64,000 bases of DNA from Segatella copri (GTDB lineage Bacteria; Bacteroidota; Bacteroidia; Bacteroidales; Bacteroidaceae). This document shows, in pieces, positions 49,874-58,983 of this stretch. How positions within the stretch are numbered: the first letter of the stretch is position 1; each line of letters starts with the position of its first letter. The position numbers and the translations under genes are program-made. The notes under the pieces were generated by a model that was not told the origin of the DNA, ran no database searches, and saw only the letters and a list, made by a program, of their open reading frames with translations. Location: contig NZ_CP137557.1 of NCBI RefSeq assembly GCF_019249655.2, positions 2,575,001 to 2,639,000 on the forward strand, read 5' to 3'.

Positions 49874-52081
49874 TTAATATTCCATCGAGAAGGTGATGCC
49901 TCTTCGCATCATATCCTTCACGGTTGGCTTCAGTCTTGTCAGGAAGCTCTCCCATGAACGGTTCTTCTGGAAACTCCATCCTGCCTCTGCCAAGGCAAGC
50001 GAACGAGGATATGCCTGATAGTAGATGCGCTCAGGCGAGTTGATACACTCGCTCCACAGGGTGCCGGCTACACCGAAGAGATTGTTCTTCTCGAAATCCT
50101 CGCCCATTCCCCAGGCTGGATCCAAATCGTAGGTTGCCTTCAGTGAAGTAACCGGCATACCCCAGTTTACCTCTGGCATATCGCCCTTCGCCATCGGATA
50201 GTCGAAATAGCAATGCTCTCCCGGACAGAGCAGGATGCGGGCATTGTTTTCTACGGCTGCCACCAAGGCCTCCTTGGTTAAGCCGGCACGCCATGCAAAA
50301 GTGACACATCCTGGCTGAATCTTCTTGAAATCGGTCTCATACCAGAACATCGGAGTCTTGTGATACTGGGTACGGAGCAAGTCAATAATGCGGTCGAAGA
50401 GATAGCCCTGCAACTTCCAGTTTTCCGAACGGTCGGTGGATGTGATACCGAGCTTCTTCTTCAATGCCTGACACTTAGGACAGGTGGTCCAGCAGTCGAG
50501 TGCAGGATTGCCTGCCTCATCGCCACCCAGATGGATGTACTCAGATGGGAAGACATCAGCCAGCTCCTTGAACACATTGCCCAGGAATTCGTAGGTAAAT
50601 TCATTGCCGGCGCAGAGCAACTCATCCGATACGCCGCAGGTGGTGCGGATAGGTTTTCTCACACCCTTGCAGGTGAGTTCGGGATAAACGCTGATGGCTG
50701 CCACCTCATGACCCGGCATCTCAATCTCAGGAACCACCTGAATATGATACTTGGCACAGTAGGCCACGAAATCGCGCATCTGCTCCTGGGTGTAATAGCC
50801 CTTGATAGGCATCAGCATATCGTCCATACCCCAGCGGCTGCTCGCTTCGGCAGTGAGACGGGGATATTTCTTGATTTCGATGGTCCAAGCCTGGTCATCC
50901 ACCAGATGCAGATGGAGCATGTTGAGCTTATAGCGTGCCATCTCCGGAACGAATGCCTTCAAATCCTCGTATGGAATGAAGATGCGGCATGGGTCTACCA
51001 TCAGCTCTCTCACATGGGTGCGAGGCTGGTCTTTTACCACCAACTGAGGGATGGCGTCGCAGCCTATCTTCGAAGCATCGCCACGAAGCAGCTGGTCGAA
51101 AGTCATCAAGCCATAGAATACGCCCGTTGCGGTCTTGCCCTTGATAACCACACCCTTCTGCTGTATTTCCAGGGTGTATGCTTCCTTGTCCGGAAGGCTC
51201 TCGTCCAGGGCGAGGGTCATGGTGAGCTGACTGCCCTGCTTGGCGTTTCCGCCCTTCCTGGCATTCTTGCCATAGGCATCCAGTCCGCCAGTTCTTTCCT
51301 TCAGGATTCTCTCGGCATGCTCCTGCTCGTTGGCCAATCCGTCGGCAGCCACCACCTTCCAGTTTCCTGCCACCTGCAAAGGAGTCGCCTTGTCATTCAC
51401 CTCCAGTTCCATCGGAGTAGGAATCAGACAGGCCTCAGGGTTGCATACTTCCCTAGCCTGCTTCACCTCGCCAAAGAAAGCGTTCCAGCCTGCCGCCTTG
51501 CGGTAGAGTTTTTCGCTGCCCTTTGGCATCACCAGTTTCACACCACGCATATTGATTCCCGAGAAAGCCGTAGCGGCAGCCTTTGGCGGAATCTTGGAAT
51601 TTACCTTGATGAGCTTAACTCCTTCAAGATTGGCAAAAGCGAACTCACCCAACTCTGGAGTGCCATTGATAGTAATGTTTTTCAGCGACTTACAGCCCGA
51701 GAAGGCTGCAGCACCCACCTTGGTTACACTTTGCGGAATCACCACTTCCTGCAGGTTATCGCAGGCAAAGAAAGCCTGACTTCCTATCTCCTGCAACTGA
51801 TTTGGCAGGATGATGTGCTGCAGATGATGACGGGAATGGAAGGCGTTCTTAGGAAGAACGGGACAGGTAGCCTCGCTCAAATTGAGGTCTCTCAACTGCC
51901 AGGCGAGATCGCGAAGCTGTCGGAAATCGGAATTTCTCGTGGTTGTCAAAGTTCCTGTCAACTTCAGGCTAACAGCTGCAGATTTCTTTTCGGCACTCAA
52001 ATCTTTCATGTTGGCAACGGTCTGTGCCGACATGGAAGAAGCCATCAATGCCAAGACTGCAAAAGAAATAAATTTTCTCAT
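49874..52081 (-). CDS. Beta-N-acetylhexosaminidase (GH20) with N-terminal BspA-type LRR domain
   Basis: 735 aa, exported (signal 1-19, ...MASSMSAQ). Residues about 55-200 are leucine-rich repeats of the BspA/LRR_5 kind (LQHIILPNQLQEIGSQAFFACDNLQEVVIPQSVTKVGAAAFSGCKSL). A GH20b domain follows (about 215-330, CLIPTPMELEVNDK...), then the GH20 barrel: VRELMVDPCRIFIPYEDLK, the catalytic Asp-Glu pair in HLGGDEAGNPA, and WYETDFKK. It removes terminal GlcNAc or GalNAc, for example from mucin or host glycans. The LRR fusion is unusual for GH20 enzymes. Confidence 0.93.
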   Translation of the reverse strand: MRKFISFAVLALMASSMSAQTVANMKDLSAEKKSAAVSLKLTGTLTTTRNSDFRQLRDLAWQLRDLNLSEATCPVLPKNAFHSRHHLQHIILPNQLQEIGSQAFFACDNLQEVVIPQSVTKVGAAAFSGCKSLKNITINGTPELGEFAFANLEGVKLIKVNSKIPPKAAATAFSGINMRGVKLVMPKGSEKLYRKAAGWNAFFGEVKQAREVCNPEACLIPTPMELEVNDKATPLQVAGNWKVVAADGLANEQEHAERILKERTGGLDAYGKNARKGGNAKQGSQLTMTLALDESLPDKEAYTLEIQQKGVVIKGKTATGVFYGLMTFDQLLRGDASKIGCDAIPQLVVKDQPRTHVRELMVDPCRIFIPYEDLKAFVPEMARYKLNMLHLHLVDDQAWTIEIKKYPRLTAEASSRWGMDDMLMPIKGYYTQEQMRDFVAYCAKYHIQVVPEIEMPGHEVAAISVYPELTCKGVRKPIRTTCGVSDELLCAGNEFTYEFLGNVFKELADVFPSEYIHLGGDEAGNPALDCWTTCPKCQALKKKLGITSTDRSENWKLQGYLFDRIIDLLRTQYHKTPMFWYETDFKKIQPGCVTFAWRAGLTKEALVAAVENNARILLCPGEHCYFDYPMAKGDMPEVNWGMPVTSLKATYDLDPAWGMGEDFEKNNLFGVAGTLWSECINSPERIYYQAYPRSLALAEAGWSFQKNRSWESFLTRLKPTVKDMMRRGITFSMEY

Positions 52082-52174
52082 ACACTAAATGGTTTAAAGG
52101 TTTATATTCTATTATCATTATTGATTCTCGCAAAAAATCATCTGCCTGATTCAGATAAATCAGACATTCTTGAT

Positions 52175-53494
52175 TCAAACGAAATGAATCTTTCTGCCGT
52201 TTTCCACGAAGGTGGAATTAACCAGGTCGATGTCTTTCCACATCTCCCACTCCTGGTTCAGGTCGGCAAGTGCTGCCACATCTTCGCCACTCGTAAAGAG
52301 GCGCTCTATCATCACGCCATAAGTGAGATGATCTATCTTCTCTATCGGATGCAGCACGATAGATTCCTCGAAGCTTCCTCTCTTCTCCAACCTTATCTCT
52401 ACCAGCAGCTTAGCCCTCAAGAGTTCGTTCACAGCCCTGTTGATGAGCTGCTGCGGAATCCTCGTTATCTGATGCATCTGCTGAGGCGAATAAGCCGGTT
52501 TACCCTCGTTGAAGCGATGGCAAACCAGATGCATCACCACGGCGCAGACCTTGATGCGGTGCTCCAGTTTCACATGGTCGTACTTCAAATCCAGATCGTA
52601 ATGATGCAGATTCTGATTGGTATAGCAGAGCAAGGCCCCGAATACCACAATCGCCCACGAAATCTGAAGCCACAGCAGGAAAAGCGGAATCGCTGCCAGC
52701 GAACCGTAGATGACGTTGTAGCTGGAAAGGAACACCTGCAGATAGATGTAGCCATACTGCAATGCCGTCATGCTGACACCTGCCAGGAACGATGGCACCA
52801 GGGTGCTTCGAAACCGGATATAGGTGTTCGGAATCACGCAATAGCAGAACACGAAGAAGAAGAACATCGGGACGAATGCCGCCAGATGCATGAGAAACGA
52901 CGGAATCGCCTCGCCCATATCGGCAATCTTGTCTACATCGTCTATCACATTCACCGTCCATACATTGATGAACGACGCAAAGAGAATCATCATGCCAAGA
53001 CCGAAGAGGATGGTTGGATACTGGGTAACAATCTGCTTCCACGAACGCTCGCCCGTATGCCAGATGTCGTCGAAGGTGAGCTCTATCTTCTGCATCAGCG
53101 AGATGATGGTATAGAGAAACATCACAATACCCGTACCGATGATATAGTTGCTCTGCGTGTTTTCTATGTAATTATGAACGAAGTTCACGATGGTCTGAGC
53201 CACAACGGGTTGCGCCTCGAAGGTGCTAGAAATCCACGATTCGAGCAGGGCGGTATAGCCGAAGCCACGGGCGATGACAAACATCATCGCCATAAACGGA
53301 ATCAGTGCCATGAACGAGGCGAAGGTCAATGCCGCCACATCCCTTGCCCACATATCCTTGACGTAGAAGATGCGACCGGCGAGCATGCCCATCTTGATCC
53401 AGGACTTCAACTTGCCCCGGAAATCCTGGATATTGGAAGAATTAAACTCCCTGATATCCTCGTAAAAGCCTATGATTCTGTCTATTAACGCCAT
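52175..53494 (-). CDS. YihY/BrkB-family membrane protein
   Basis: 439 aa from the ATG at 53492-53494 (MALIDRIIGFYEDIREFN); a 21-residue upstream extension is poor. Six membrane helices in residues 40-300 (for example FASFMALIPFMAMMFVIARGF, GTGIVMFLYTIISLMQKIEL, FFFFVFCYCVIPNTYIRF), with the family's TALQYGYIYLQVFLSSYNVIYGSLAAIP. The C-terminal 130 residues are a cytoplasmic winged-helix-like part (QQMHQITRIPQQLINRAVNEL). Formerly called ribonuclease BN by error. Transport or scaffold role unproven. Confidence 0.9.
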   Translation of the reverse strand: MALIDRIIGFYEDIREFNSSNIQDFRGKLKSWIKMGMLAGRIFYVKDMWARDVAALTFASFMALIPFMAMMFVIARGFGYTALLESWISSTFEAQPVVAQTIVNFVHNYIENTQSNYIIGTGIVMFLYTIISLMQKIELTFDDIWHTGERSWKQIVTQYPTILFGLGMMILFASFINVWTVNVIDDVDKIADMGEAIPSFLMHLAAFVPMFFFFVFCYCVIPNTYIRFRSTLVPSFLAGVSMTALQYGYIYLQVFLSSYNVIYGSLAAIPLFLLWLQISWAIVVFGALLCYTNQNLHHYDLDLKYDHVKLEHRIKVCAVVMHLVCHRFNEGKPAYSPQQMHQITRIPQQLINRAVNELLRAKLLVEIRLEKRGSFEESIVLHPIEKIDHLTYGVMIERLFTSGEDVAALADLNQEWEMWKDIDLVNSTFVENGRKIHFV

Positions 53495-53602
53495 GAGCTG
53501 CAGGTTTTTCGTTATCTTCAAGCAACAAATCCCCTCACAACACCATTCTGATGCCATGAAGGGATTTGCCTTAGTATTTTGCTTAAGTTGCTACTATATG
53601 GA

Positions 53603-55006
53603 TTAGTAGAACTTGAAGTAGTTGCGAGCATTGTTGTAAGAGATGTCCTCTACCATGCGAGAGAGGCTCTCCATGTCGTTAGGAAGCAAGCCCTTCTCTA
53701 CATCATTGCCGAGAAGGTTGCAGAGCAAACGACGGAAGTACTCGTGACGTGGGTAGCTGAGGAATGAACGAGAGTCAGTCAGCATACCTACGAAACGGCT
53801 CAAGAGACCCAATACAGAGAGTGCGTTCATCTGACGGGTCATACCATCGAGCTGATCGTTGAACCACCAGCCAGAACCGAACTGAATCTTGCCTGGGCAA
53901 GAACCATCCTGGAAGTTACCCAGCATAGTAGCGATTACCTCGTTGGCACATGGGTTCAATGTATAGAGGATAGTACGTGTCAACTTGCCCTCCATGTTCA
54001 ACTCGTTCAGGAAGTTGCTCATAGCCTTGGCTGTGGTGAACTCACCGATAGAATCGAAACCTGTATCAGCACCCAACTTATTGTACATCAATGTATTGTT
54101 GTCGCGGATAGCACCATAGTGGTACTGCTGAGTCCAGTCGGCAGCGTGATCCATCTCAGCGCAAACCTTCAGGAAGGCATGCTTGTACTGGCGGATTTCG
54201 AGAGCAGAGAGCTGCTGGCCACGCATAGCCTTGCCGAAGATAGTCTCAATCTGAGAATCTGTGTATGGCTCATCGTAGAACTCCTCGATACCATGGTCGC
54301 TCAACTTGCAGCCGTTCTCTGTAAAGAAGTCGTGACGCTTCTGCAAAGCATCTACCATATCCTGGAATGTAGTGAGGGTAACACCAGCTACCTCACCCAG
54401 CTTGTTCATATACTCAGCGAAGTCTGGCTTCTCGATGTTCATCGCCTTGTCAGGACGCCAAGCAGGAATCATCTTGATTTCGAAACCGCTCTCGCGAGTC
54501 TGCTTGTGGTAGCGCAGGTCGTCGATTGGATCATCTGTTGTACAAACGCACTCCACGTTGTAGTGGCGCATCAAGCCACGGGCGCTGAACTCAGGCTGCT
54601 GCAACTTCTCGTTACACTCGTCGTAAATCTCACGGGCTGTCTTAGGGCTCAACAGCTTGTTGATACCGAAGGCAGTCTTGAGTTCCAGGTGAGTCCAGTG
54701 ATACAGAGGGTTACGGAATGTATATGGTACAGTCTCTGCCCATTTCTCGAACTTCTCCCAGTCGCTGGTGTCAGTACCTGTGCAGAAGCGCTCATCTACG
54801 CCGTTAGTACGCATAGCACGCCACTTGTAGTGGTCACCACCGAGCCAGAGTTCTGTAATACTCTTGAACTTGTGATCATTAGCTACCATCTCTGGGATGA
54901 GGTGGCAGTGATAATCGATGATAGGCATCTTAGCCGCATGATTGTGAAAGAGGTCCTGCGCAGTCTTTGTGTCGAGCAGGAAATTTTCATCCATGAATTG
55001 TTTCAT
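53603..55006 (-). CDS. uxaC: Glucuronate isomerase
   Basis: 467 aa from the ATG at 55004-55006 (MKQFMDENFLLDTKTAQDLFHNHA). Converts D-glucuronate to D-fructuronate, and D-galacturonate to D-tagaturonate, in hexuronate use. Amidohydrolase-type metal site IIDYHCHL at residue 28. The conserved TDDPIDDLRYHK, DHAADWTQQYHYGAIRDNN and SGWWFNDQLDG are all visible. Its usual partners (uxuA, uxuB, kdgK) are not in this window. A -7-like TATATTTG lies at 55078-55085 on the minus strand. Confidence 0.97.
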   Translation of the reverse strand: MKQFMDENFLLDTKTAQDLFHNHAAKMPIIDYHCHLIPEMVANDHKFKSITELWLGGDHYKWRAMRTNGVDERFCTGTDTSDWEKFEKWAETVPYTFRNPLYHWTHLELKTAFGINKLLSPKTAREIYDECNEKLQQPEFSARGLMRHYNVECVCTTDDPIDDLRYHKQTRESGFEIKMIPAWRPDKAMNIEKPDFAEYMNKLGEVAGVTLTTFQDMVDALQKRHDFFTENGCKLSDHGIEEFYDEPYTDSQIETIFGKAMRGQQLSALEIRQYKHAFLKVCAEMDHAADWTQQYHYGAIRDNNTLMYNKLGADTGFDSIGEFTTAKAMSNFLNELNMEGKLTRTILYTLNPCANEVIATMLGNFQDGSCPGKIQFGSGWWFNDQLDGMTRQMNALSVLGLLSRFVGMLTDSRSFLSYPRHEYFRRLLCNLLGNDVEKGLLPNDMESLSRMVEDISYNNARNYFKFY

Positions 55007-55185
55007 AATCGTTATAGTAGTTTTAAATGTTGAATTACTTTTTTTATTATTACGATCTATTTCCTTCATTCGTGTTGCAAATATACATCTTTTTTCTGAA
55101 AGAAGCATGAAAACTGGAAAAGATTTACGATAAATTTACTTAAACGATTACGTTACATAACAACTTACAACGGAAAGGTCCATCT

Positions 55186-56073
55186 TTATATGATGATTCT
55201 CGTCTTGTGATAGTTCTCACGGAACTCGCTAGGCGAGCATCCCTTCTTTTTCTTGAAGATGCGGTTGAAGTTGCTCAGATTATTGAATCCGCAGTCGAAA
55301 CCGATTTCGCTGATGCTCTTGGCTGTATCCACGAGCATTCGGGCGGCATAGCCCAGGCGAAGGTCGATGATATATTCCGAAATGTTTCTTCCGGTATGCA
55401 ACTTGAAGAAGCGGCTGAACGCACTTGAGCTCATGCCCGCCATGGAGGCGAGCTGAGGCAAGCGCAAATCATCCATATAGTTCTTGGAGATGTAGTTCTT
55501 CACCTTCAGGATGCGGCGACTGTCATCCTCCACCGCCACCTTGGCGTAGCTGGAGGATGCCAGCGTGCGGGCACCTTCGCATTTAGAAAGCTCATAGAGG
55601 ATGGTGAGAAACTGCTGAACGGCGTAGAATCCATCCTTCACCGAGCTCAGCGTATCTAGCTTCTCATATACCTTCATGATGCCCTTCATCGGGAAGCAGA
55701 GTCCCTTCTTCGCCTCCTGCATCATTCGGGTGATGCTAGCGTAGGGATTTCTGCCGAAAAGCGTCTCCTCACCCATGCTGAAGTCAAACTGGATGGTTAT
55801 CTCGCGGATGTCCTCGCTTTGGCAGCCGTTCTGCTCCCAAACATGCTCCAAATCGGCAGAAGTAATCAGACACAGGTCGAAATCACCGATTATCTCCTGC
55901 GAATCGCCCACGATGCGCTTCACGCCAGCTGCGTTCTCTACAAAGTTAAGTTCATACACAGAGTGGTTGTGGATAGGATACGTAAACTCCTTCTTGTGCC
56001 TGTCGGCAATGTAGAGCACGTCCTTTCCCATCAGCGGTGTAATCTCATGAATAATCTTTCTGTCTTCTGCCAT
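55186..56073 (-). CDS. AraC-family transcriptional regulator
   Basis: 295 aa. Residues 1-150 form a cupin-like sensing domain (PIHNHSVYELNFVENAAGVKR). The last 100 residues hold the double helix-turn-helix: LRLPQLASMAGMSSSAFSRFFK and ISEIGFDCGFNNLSNFNRIFKKKKGCSPSEFR. It begins 12 nt after the dapA stop codon on the same strand, so dapA and this regulator are probably one transcript. Ligand and targets are unknown; it could act on uxaC next door, which is a guess. Confidence 0.92.
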   Translation of the reverse strand: MAEDRKIIHEITPLMGKDVLYIADRHKKEFTYPIHNHSVYELNFVENAAGVKRIVGDSQEIIGDFDLCLITSADLEHVWEQNGCQSEDIREITIQFDFSMGEETLFGRNPYASITRMMQEAKKGLCFPMKGIMKVYEKLDTLSSVKDGFYAVQQFLTILYELSKCEGARTLASSSYAKVAVEDDSRRILKVKNYISKNYMDDLRLPQLASMAGMSSSAFSRFFKLHTGRNISEYIIDLRLGYAARMLVDTAKSISEIGFDCGFNNLSNFNRIFKKKKGCSPSEFRENYHKTRIII

Positions 56074-56085
56074 AATGCATAGTGA

Positions 56086-56973
56086 TTAAATGTTCAGTGT
56101 CTTCAAAATCTCGCTCATCTTCTGCTTGGTAGCAATGCGGGTAGGTACCAGTGGCAGGCGAAGCTCGTTCTCGATGAAGCCCATGTCGTTCAAGAGTGCC
56201 TTCACGCCGGCAGGGTTGCCGTCTACGAAGAGCAGGCTGTAGAGTTCGGTGAACGAATGATGAATTTTGCGGGCTGGCTCGTACTCGCCGCGGAACTCCA
56301 GACGGATCATGCGGCTGAAAGCCTTAGGCAGCGCATTTCCGATAACGGAGATGACGCCCGCAGCACCACTTGCCACCATTGAGAAGGTGAGCGCATCGTC
56401 GCCACTGATTACTTCAAAGTTGTCTGGCTTGTTCTTGATGATTTCATCCACCTGCTCCAGGCTTCCGCTAGCCTCCTTCACGGCCACCACGTTAGGGAAG
56501 TCGCGGGCGATGCGGCAAGTAGTTTCAGGCTTCATGTTCACACCTGTTCTACCCGGAACATTGTAGAGCACGATAGGCAGCGGACTCACCTGAGCGATGG
56601 CCTTGAAGTGCTGATACAAGCCTTCCTGCGATGGTTTGTTGTAATAAGGGCAGATGCTGAGGATACCGTCGATGCCCTTCCAGTTAGTGTTCTTGATTTC
56701 TTCAACCACGGCAGCGGTATTGTTTCCACCACAATATTTCAAAATCTTGACGCGACCCTTGTTCACGTCAAGAACCAATTCTGTAATCTTGTCTTTCTCT
56801 TCCTGGGTCAGGCATGGAGCCTCACCAGTGGTGGCAAGGATGCAGAGGAAGTCTGCACCATTGTCAATTTGAAACTCTACCAATCTCTTGAGAGACTGAT
56901 AATCTACCGAACCATCGGCCTTAAAAGGAGTAATGAGGGCAACACCTAAGCCCCTGAATATGTTCTGTGCCAT
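56086..56973 (-). CDS. dapA: 4-hydroxy-tetrahydrodipicolinate synthase
   Basis: 295 aa. Condenses pyruvate with aspartate semialdehyde in lysine and diaminopimelate synthesis. TIM-barrel residues: the Thr pair in ILATTGEAPCL, Tyr in VLYNVPGRTGVN with the substrate-binding Arg, and the Schiff-base Lys in VVAVKEASG. SGDDALTF and ISVIGNALP follow as in DapA rather than N-acetylneuraminate lyase. Consensus promoter upstream. An AraC regulator follows at 12 nt. Confidence 0.95.
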   Translation of the reverse strand: MAQNIFRGLGVALITPFKADGSVDYQSLKRLVEFQIDNGADFLCILATTGEAPCLTQEEKDKITELVLDVNKGRVKILKYCGGNNTAAVVEEIKNTNWKGIDGILSICPYYNKPSQEGLYQHFKAIAQVSPLPIVLYNVPGRTGVNMKPETTCRIARDFPNVVAVKEASGSLEQVDEIIKNKPDNFEVISGDDALTFSMVASGAAGVISVIGNALPKAFSRMIRLEFRGEYEPARKIHHSFTELYSLLFVDGNPAGVKALLNDMGFIENELRLPLVPTRIATKQKMSEILKTLNI

Positions 56974-56997
56974 AATCTATAATTTCAAAATCGTTGG

Positions 56998-57028
56998 CAA
57001 AAGTACACAATTATTAGCATATTGCAAA
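56998..57028 (-). promoter_or_regulatory. Promoter for dapA
   Basis: Minus strand TTTG (57025-57028), 19 nt, TACTTTTG (56998-57005). The leader is about 20 nt. A plus-strand TAACTTTG at 57111-57118 is the likely -7 of truA, without a clear upstream box. Confidence 0.65.
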
Positions 57029-57142
57029 ATAAAATCGCACTTTTCTTTCAAGATTGTATCATTTTTGAAAATATTCTGTATTATTATACCAAATTTCACG
57101 TTTTTTTAGTAACTTTGCACCCAAATTTAGAGAAAAAAGAGA

Positions 57143-57901
57143 ATGAGATATTTTATATTCTTTGGTTACGACGGAACCAACTATCACGGCTGGCAGATTC
57201 AGCCCAACGCCAATTCGGTGCAGCAGGAACTGCAGCGCGCACTCTCCATCCTACTCAGAAAAGAGATAGAGGTGGTGGGAGCCGGAAGAACAGATACCGG
57301 GGTGCACGCCCGGAACATGGCAGCGCATTTTGACTTCGAAAAACTCCCGATGGAAACAGACCAGCTGGTGTATCGACTGAACAGAATCCTGCCACGCGAC
57401 ATCGCCGTCTATGAAGTTCGGGAGGTAGATGCCGGGATGCATGCCCGCTTCTCTGCCACCTCGCGTACCTATCATTATTATATCCATACGCGCAAGGACC
57501 CCTTCGAGCGCCACTATTCGCTGCAGATGAACTACCCGCTGGATTTCGAGAAGATGAACCAGGCGGCGCAGCATTTCCTGCACCACGAAGACTATGCGGC
57601 TTTCTGCAAGGCGGGCGGTGACAACAAGACCACCATCTGCCACGTTTCCGCAGCCCGATGGGTGCAGACCTCGCCTACCACCTGGTATTTCGAGATTACC
57701 GCCAACCGCTTTCTCCGTAACATGGTAAGAGCAGTGGTGGGCACGCTCATCGATGTGGGCAGGGGCAAGATTACGATGGATCAGTTTCTCGACATCCTGC
57801 ACAATGGCAGCCGCAGCGATGCAGGCGAAAGCATGCCAGGCAACGCACTGTTCCTGGAAGATGTGGGGTATGATTTCAAAGATGAAATGATTAGATTATA
57901 A
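57143..57901 (+). CDS. truA: tRNA pseudouridine synthase A
   Basis: 252 aa. Makes pseudouridine at tRNA positions 38-40. The catalytic Asp lies in VVGAGRTDTGVHARN. FFGYDGTNYHGWQIQPN and SATSRTYHYYIHTRKDPFERHY are conserved, and the C-terminal FLRNMVRAVVGTLIDVGRGK is diagnostic. Complete; 58 nt before the transporter gene on the same strand. Confidence 0.96.
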   Translation: MRYFIFFGYDGTNYHGWQIQPNANSVQQELQRALSILLRKEIEVVGAGRTDTGVHARNMAAHFDFEKLPMETDQLVYRLNRILPRDIAVYEVREVDAGMHARFSATSRTYHYYIHTRKDPFERHYSLQMNYPLDFEKMNQAAQHFLHHEDYAAFCKAGGDNKTTICHVSAARWVQTSPTTWYFEITANRFLRNMVRAVVGTLIDVGRGKITMDQFLDILHNGSRSDAGESMPGNALFLEDVGYDFKDEMIRL

Positions 57902-57959
57902 AAGATAACACAAGGGCGCGAGCCTCAGTAAACATTAACAACAAACATTAAACACTACT

Positions 57960-58877
57960 ATGTGGTTAGTATTAGCATTTCTCTCAGCAGCGCTGCTGGG
58001 ATTCTATGATGCCTTCAAGAAGAAGGCGCTTTCAGGTAACGCAGTGATTCCCGTGCTCTTTCTGAACACGCTTTTCTCATCGCTCATCTTCCTGCCGTTC
58101 ATCATCTTGAGCTATACAGGAAACTCGCTGGATGGAACCATGTTCCATGTGGCCGAAGGTGGATGGGAAGTTCACAAGTACATCGTGCTCAAGAGTTTCA
58201 TCGTATTGAGCAGTTGGATTTTCGGTTATTTCGGCATGAAGCATCTGCCCCTCACCATCGTGGGACCTATCAATGCCACCCGCCCCGTGATGACACTCGT
58301 GGGCGCCCTGCTGGTTTATGGCGAGGTGCTCAACCTCTACCAGTGGATTGGTGTCATCCTCGCCGTCATCTCCTTTGCCATGCTTTCGCGCAGCGGCAAG
58401 AAGGAGGGCATCGACTTCAAGCACAACAAGTGGATTTACTTCATCGTGCTGGCTGCCGTGCTCGGAGCGGTGAGCGGACTGTATGACAAGTATCTGATGG
58501 CTCCACCCGAGAATGGAGGTGTGGGACTGGACAGAATGATAGTCCAGAGCTGGTATAACATCTACCAGTGCTTCCTCATGGGAGCGATGCTTCTGATGAT
58601 ATGGTGGCCTACCAAGAAGAACTCCACCCCATTCCATTGGCACTGGAGCATCATCTTCATCAGCATCTTCCTTTCGGCAGCCGATTTCGTTTATTTCTAC
58701 GCATTGAGTCTGCCGGGTGCCATGATCAGCATCGTGAGCATGATTCGTCGTGGTTCGGTCATCGTCAGCTTCCTCTTCGGAGCCGCCATCTTCCACGAGA
58801 AGAATCTCAAGGCGAAGTTCATAGACCTTCTCCTCGTTCTGCTCGGAATGCTCTTCCTTTATTTCGGAACAAAGTAA
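57960..58877 (+). CDS. EamA/DMT-family transporter
   Basis: 305 aa, ten membrane helices in two EamA halves: MWLVLAFLSAALLGFYDAFKKKAL at the start and YFIVLAAVLGAVSGLYDKYLM at about residue 160. The end of the first half, TRPVMTLVGALLVYGEVLNLYQWIGVILAVISF, is the family signature, and RRGSVIVSFLFGAAIFHEKNLKAKFIDLLLVLLGM mirrors it. Such proteins export metabolites; the substrate is not readable. Probably co-transcribed with truA. Confidence 0.9.
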   Translation: MWLVLAFLSAALLGFYDAFKKKALSGNAVIPVLFLNTLFSSLIFLPFIILSYTGNSLDGTMFHVAEGGWEVHKYIVLKSFIVLSSWIFGYFGMKHLPLTIVGPINATRPVMTLVGALLVYGEVLNLYQWIGVILAVISFAMLSRSGKKEGIDFKHNKWIYFIVLAAVLGAVSGLYDKYLMAPPENGGVGLDRMIVQSWYNIYQCFLMGAMLLMIWWPTKKNSTPFHWHWSIIFISIFLSAADFVYFYALSLPGAMISIVSMIRRGSVIVSFLFGAAIFHEKNLKAKFIDLLLVLLGMLFLYFGTK

Positions 58878-58921
58878 TCAGTCTAGCATACGATGCTTTC
58901 TGCAAAGAAAGCAACAAGCAT

Positions 58922-58963
58922 AAAAAAAAGTCTTGCAAGCATATAGCCTGCAAGACTTTTTTT
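58922..58963. terminator. Bidirectional terminator, transporter / M13 peptidase
   Basis: AAAAAAAAGTCTTGCA and TGCAAGACTTTTTTT form a 15-bp stem with an 11-nt loop, with A and T runs on both sides. Confidence 0.9.
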
Positions 58964-58983
58964 ATGTTTTTATTTTTATGTTT

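Noticed and set aside
50360..53488. A 1042-codon open frame on the plus strand
   Set aside because: It is antisense to two well-supported minus-strand genes (GH20 hexosaminidase and YihY-family protein) and crosses the gap between them. Its sequence is rich in His, Leu, Gln and Arg, as expected of a shadow frame, with no domain. Low stop frequency in this phase is a codon-usage effect.
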